In this document: piece after piece, positions 6,595 through 8,847 of the stretch
How the letters are laid out: the number at the start of each line of letters is the position of its first letter
Numbering within the stretch: position 1 is the stretch's first letter
Source of the DNA: Oscillospiraceae bacterium
GTDB taxonomy: Bacteria > Bacillota > Clostridia > UMGS1883
NCBI GenBank assembly: GCA_022508735.1
Contig: JAFLUQ010000098.1
Coordinates: 1-8,847 of the forward strand
Length of the DNA: 8,847 nt
Reading direction: 5' to 3'
Translations under genes and position numbers: made by a program
The notes under the pieces: generated by a model
Told to the model about the DNA's origin: nothing
What the model saw: only the letters and a program-made list of their open reading frames with translations
The model's database searches: none

Positions 6595-8324
6595 TATTTA
6601 TTTTCAGAAATAATCCTAAAAGCTTGCATCCAAGTATCATAAAATACTATGTCATCATTAGAAGAAGCTAAGAGAACATCATTTACTTTTTTAGGATCAA
6701 TTTTATTATTATCCTTTATTTCTATCTCTTCATACTTTATTTGTTTTACTACTTCACCATCTAAAGTAAATACACCTATAGAGTTTGAGCCTAATGCATA
6801 TGCTTTATCATGCGAAATTCCACGGAAAGACATACTGCTAATTTTAGTATTTTTTGAGCCATCAGTATAATATAATCCATTATAGCCAAATCCAACATAA
6901 TAAATTTTTCCATTGTATTCTTTATATGGAGCATAAAAATTGGATGATCCATGTGATACTACTTTAAATTCTTCTATATCATGAGATCGACGACTAATAA
7001 TGAAATCATGATCTACCTCAGAATTAATTCGAGGCTCATAAACTAAATAATCACCATTATTTAAAACGCCCCAGAAAGTAAAATCTTCCATATAATGAGG
7101 AAGCCACCCATCAACGAACCAAATTCTTAAATCTTCATCTTCAAATACAGTAACACTCAAATCATTTAATTCTACAATACAATAAAATGGTGCAGGTTTA
7201 TTTTCAAAAGAAGCTTTTCCGCCGCTAAAACTCCCATAGACAGCTAAACTATCACTATAAGAATCATAGAATATACCCTCAACAGTCATATTGGCGTATT
7301 CTTTACCATCATAACTAATTTTTATCGTATCTGAATTTTCCAATATTTCTTTCTTTCTGGTTACCATATTAATTTTTACAATATCATGGGTATCAACATC
7401 ATAATAATAAATATTATCATTTTCATCTTGGGCATAAAATAGCCAACTATAACTTCCATTATATGATGTAATATTAACTTTTGCTAAAGTTTCAATCTTA
7501 TAAGGTTTCTTATCCTCTTTTTCTTCATCAACTTCTTTATTTTTGTTGTTTACAGAACTATCATCAAATACCTTCAAATCATTTTTAGGGTCATTAGTAC
7601 CATTCCCTTTATTAGTTTCATTGCTCACATTAGACCCTACGTTAGAAGGCTCAATAACAGTATTTGAAGCGCTCACTTTATTATCATTGCCTAACTGAAA
7701 AGCTCTCCATAATAAAGTAGCAGCCTCTGCCCTTGTCAAAGTATCCTGACCTCTGAAAGTATTATCTTCATAACCTGATATTAATTCTTTTTCTATCGCT
7801 ACAGCTACATACTTCTTTAAATCGTTAGAAATGCTGTTAAAATCTTCAAACTTAGTGATATAAGAATAATCTACAGCACTTACGCTATAGCCCTTTAACT
7901 TAACTAAACTAACGGTTACATCTTCTCTTGAAATAGCCTGATTGGGTTTAAAATAAACAGAACCATTTTCATTATAAAAATTCATATAATCTGCCACAGA
8001 ATTAATATAACCATAATACCAGTCATTAGAGTTGTAGTCTACTGCATAGCTTCCGTTATTCTCTAATTTTACTTCTTGCTTTCCGCTTGCAACTGACATA
8101 ATCTTTGACCATTCCGCTCTTGATACGGTCGCTTCAGGTTTAAAACTTCCATCGTCATAACCAGAAATAACATTCTTATCTGTTAATTCTGATATATAGG
8201 AATAAGCCCAATGGTCTTTAGGTAAATCCCAAAATCTTTGAGGATAATCAGAATAATCTTTAGCAGACGCTGCCTGAGTAAGCAGTATAAATACTACCGT
8301 GATAACTGATATAATTCTTTTCAT
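6594..8324 (-). CDS. SLH-domain secreted surface protein (576 aa)
   Basis: A signal peptide (residues 1-21, cleavage after ASA) is followed by three S-layer-homology domains. These lie at about 31-75 (FWDLPKDHWAYSYI... GYDDGSFKPEATVSRAE), 95-142 (a weaker copy with YFKPNQAISRED) and 157-207 (GYEDNTFRGQDTLTRAE). The SRAE/TRAE ends are the usual ligand-contacting motifs of SLH repeats, which bind secondary cell-wall polymers and anchor proteins to the wall. An Asn/Lys-rich linker (about 212-275) leads to a C-terminal part of 300 residues. That part is rich in Tyr/Asp and short beta strands (DNIYYYDVDTHDIVKIN, YNGKIYYVGFGYNGLYYTDG), suggestive of a beta-propeller or DUF5050-like sensor fold; I recognise no enzyme motif. 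Start ATG at 8324 with AAAGGAG about 12 nt upstream. The gene is far richer in A+T than the genes at 1-6220, a sign of separate origin, and has its own consensus promoter. Confidence 0.88.
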   Translation of the reverse strand: MKRIISVITVVFILLTQAASAKDYSDYPQRFWDLPKDHWAYSYISELTDKNVISGYDDGSFKPEATVSRAEWSKIMSVASGKQEVKLENNGSYAVDYNSNDWYYGYINSVADYMNFYNENGSVYFKPNQAISREDVTVSLVKLKGYSVSAVDYSYITKFEDFNSISNDLKKYVAVAIEKELISGYEDNTFRGQDTLTRAEAATLLWRAFQLGNDNKVSASNTVIEPSNVGSNVSNETNKGNGTNDPKNDLKVFDDSSVNNKNKEVDEEKEDKKPYKIETLAKVNITSYNGSYSWLFYAQDENDNIYYYDVDTHDIVKINMVTRKKEILENSDTIKISYDGKEYANMTVEGIFYDSYSDSLAVYGSFSGGKASFENKPAPFYCIVELNDLSVTVFEDEDLRIWFVDGWLPHYMEDFTFWGVLNNGDYLVYEPRINSEVDHDFIISRRSHDIEEFKVVSHGSSNFYAPYKEYNGKIYYVGFGYNGLYYTDGSKNTKISSMSFRGISHDKAYALGSNSIGVFTLDGEVVKQIKYEEIEIKDNNKIDPKKVNDVLLASSNDDIVFYDTWMQAFRIISENK

Positions 8325-8371
8325 CGTTAAAATTTACTCCTTTACGTGTAATTTACCTTTCATTTAAAATG

Positions 8372-8400
8372 ATTATAACACACACTTTCCGGGCTGTCAA
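8372..8400 (-). promoter_or_regulatory. Consensus sigma-A promoter of the SLH gene
   Basis: On the minus strand a perfect TTGACA (8400-8395), exactly 17 nt, then a perfect TATAAT (8377-8372), with TGT just before it providing an extended -10. This is as strong as a sequence-predicted housekeeping promoter gets. The leader to the ATG at 8324 is about 40 nt, and no operator-like palindrome is obvious in it. Confidence 0.85.
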
Positions 8401-8430
8401 CACATTAAGTGAAACATTATAACTTCTACA

Positions 8431-8581
8431 CATTATAATTTCACATAGCGGAAAGAGAAAATATTATCTTAGTCATATTACTATTTTTACCCGTGTTTAC
8501 AAGGTTTTCAGCGCAAAAAAGACCTTGCAGAAATTCATCTGCAAGGTCTGATTTTATAATCGGTTTTGCCTTAAATTATCA
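8431..8581. repeat. Long direct repeat, copy A
   Basis: This segment matches 8625-8800 with scattered substitutions, at an offset of 194-195 bp. Shared landmarks are CATTATAATTTCA, GAAAGAGAAAATATTATCTT (AAAGAGAA... in copy B), GTGTTTACAAGG, the GACCTTGCAGA hairpin and ATAATCGGTTTTGCCTT. It contains no ORF of note and carries a complete terminator hairpin at 8515-8549. It lies directly upstream of the SLH promoter in the 446-bp interval between that gene and the frame at the right edge. Confidence 0.85.
8515..8549 (-). terminator. Terminator hairpin in repeat copy A
   Basis: AGACCTTGCAGA (8520-8531), loop of 6 nt and TCTGCAAGGTCT (8538-8549) form a perfect 12-bp stem. In the minus direction it is followed by six T, the layout of a Rho-independent terminator. 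It sits about 115 nt upstream of the SLH -35 box, so it would shield that promoter from upstream transcription. On the plus strand the following GATTTTAT gives only a weak U-tract. Confidence 0.75.
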
Positions 8582-8589
8582 TTTGTTCC

Positions 8590-8637
8590 GGGGCAAACGT
8601 CTTTATAATTTTAGGGGCAAACGCCATTATAATTTCA
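8590..8637. repeat. Two tandem 24-bp units between the long repeats
   Basis: GGGGCAAACG starts adjacent 24-bp units at 8590 and 8614, each continuing into TTATAATTT (TC-TTTATAATTTTA and CC-ATTATAATTTCA). The second unit runs into the start of long-repeat copy B, and copy A begins with the same tail, CATTATAATTTCA. A similar 24-bp period occurs at 8751-8798. Confidence 0.7.
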
Positions 8638-8708
8638 TATACCGTAAAGAGAAAATATTATCTTAGCTGTATTACCATTTGTTCCAGTGTTTACAAGGAA
8701 TTCGGCGC

Positions 8709-8744
8709 AAAAAAAGACCTTGCAGAAATTAATCTACAAGGTCT
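8709..8744 (-). terminator. Terminator hairpin in repeat copy B
   Basis: AGACCTTGCAGA (8715-8726), a 6-nt loop and TCTACAAGGTCT (8733-8744). The single change from copy A gives a C-A mismatch on the plus strand but a G-U pair in minus-strand RNA, where seven T follow. The minus-strand terminator is therefore fully paired. It lies 27 nt past the stop codon of the short frame at 8772-8847, as expected for that gene's terminator. Confidence 0.75.
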
Positions 8745-8750
8745 AATTTT

Positions 8751-8798
8751 ATAATCGGTTTTGCCTTTAGTTTAATAATGGGCTTTGCCTTGAATTAT
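8751..8798. repeat. Two tandem 24-bp units at the right end of copy B
   Basis: ATAATCGGTTTTGCCTT at 8751 and ATAATGGGCTTTGCCTT at 8775 begin adjacent 24-bp units that agree at about three quarters of positions. Copy A has only one unit, at 8556-8580. Confidence 0.65.
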
Positions 8799-8847
8799 TG
8801 TAGATTGACCTTGCATAGACATTGTATCACAATTAATATTACTTTTC
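8772..8847 (-). CDS. Possible C-terminal end of an upstream gene (24 aa, cut by window edge)
   Basis: On the minus strand one frame is open from the window edge to a TAA at 8774-8772. It reads KSNINCDTMSMQGQ and ends STIIQGKAHY. It is too short for any family assignment, and a run this long could occur by chance. It is listed because the minus-strand terminator at 8709-8744 follows its stop codon closely, which suggests that a minus-strand gene ends here. Confidence 0.25.
   Translation of the reverse strand, partial: KSNINCDTMSMQGQSTIIQGKAHY

Larger units (their letters stand above)
8625..8800. repeat. Long direct repeat, copy B
   Basis: Second copy of the segment at 8431-8581, separated from it by 43 bp. 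It differs by point changes and by about 25 extra bases near its right end, where a 24-bp unit is doubled. It carries its own copy of the terminator hairpin at 8709-8744. Confidence 0.85.

Noticed and set aside
8431..8800. Repeat block considered as a CRISPR array
   Set aside because: There are only two long copies, with internal divergence and a 43-bp gap. The 24-bp units are adjacent rather than separated by unique spacers, and no cas gene is in the window.
8431..8800. Hairpin repeats considered as ends of an insertion sequence
   Set aside because: The two long copies are in direct orientation with no transposase frame between them, and no target-site duplication is evident.

Overview
The window looks like a chromosomal segment of a Firmicute, most likely a moderate-G+C member of the Clostridia (Oscillospiraceae or a related family). 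Four things suggest this: the gene order murA - WalJ-type metallo-beta-lactamase - rlmH, an LTA-synthase-type membrane sulfatase, an S-layer-homology (SLH) protein, and strong sigma-A type promoters with AGGAGG-like ribosome sites. The taxonomic placement is inference; no rRNA gene or other marker is present.

Layout. Positions 1-74 hold the first 24 codons of aspS on the minus strand. Positions 181-1002 (minus) encode a secreted protein of unknown function. A divergent promoter pair at about 1040-1123 separates it from a plus-strand operon: murA (1186-2442, TTG start), walJ/yycJ-like (2449-3246) and rlmH (3306-3779). The operon ends at a strong bidirectional hairpin at 3778-3804. Facing it on the minus strand is a two-gene operon: a small zinc-ribbon/membrane protein (6214-5972), then an LTA-synthase-family protein (5921-3810) with an extra C-terminal IPT/TIG-like domain. 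Its promoter lies at 6255-6283.

From about 6594 to the right edge the DNA changes character. It becomes strongly AT-rich (about one third G+C by eye, against roughly half in the core genes) and carries one large gene, an SLH-domain surface protein (8324-6594, minus). That gene has a consensus promoter at 8372-8400. Next to its 3' end is what looks like the C-terminal stub of a site-specific serine recombinase (6594-6280) with an intact minus-strand terminator. Upstream of the SLH gene, 8431-8800 holds two imperfect direct repeats of 150-175 bp. Each carries a copy of the same terminator hairpin, together with shorter 24-bp repeats. This right-hand part looks like an accessory insertion.

Functional theme. 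Much of the window concerns the cell envelope: MurA makes the first committed peptidoglycan precursor, WalJ-type hydrolases are linked to cell-wall and division control, the LtaS-like enzyme probably transfers phosphoglycerol-type groups outside the membrane, and the SLH protein would bind a secondary cell-wall polymer. AspS and RlmH are translation housekeeping. I see no CRISPR array, rRNA, tRNA or recognisable defence or biosynthetic system. The least-explained parts are the repeat/terminator block beside the SLH gene, the recombinase stub, and the unusual tail of the LtaS-like protein.
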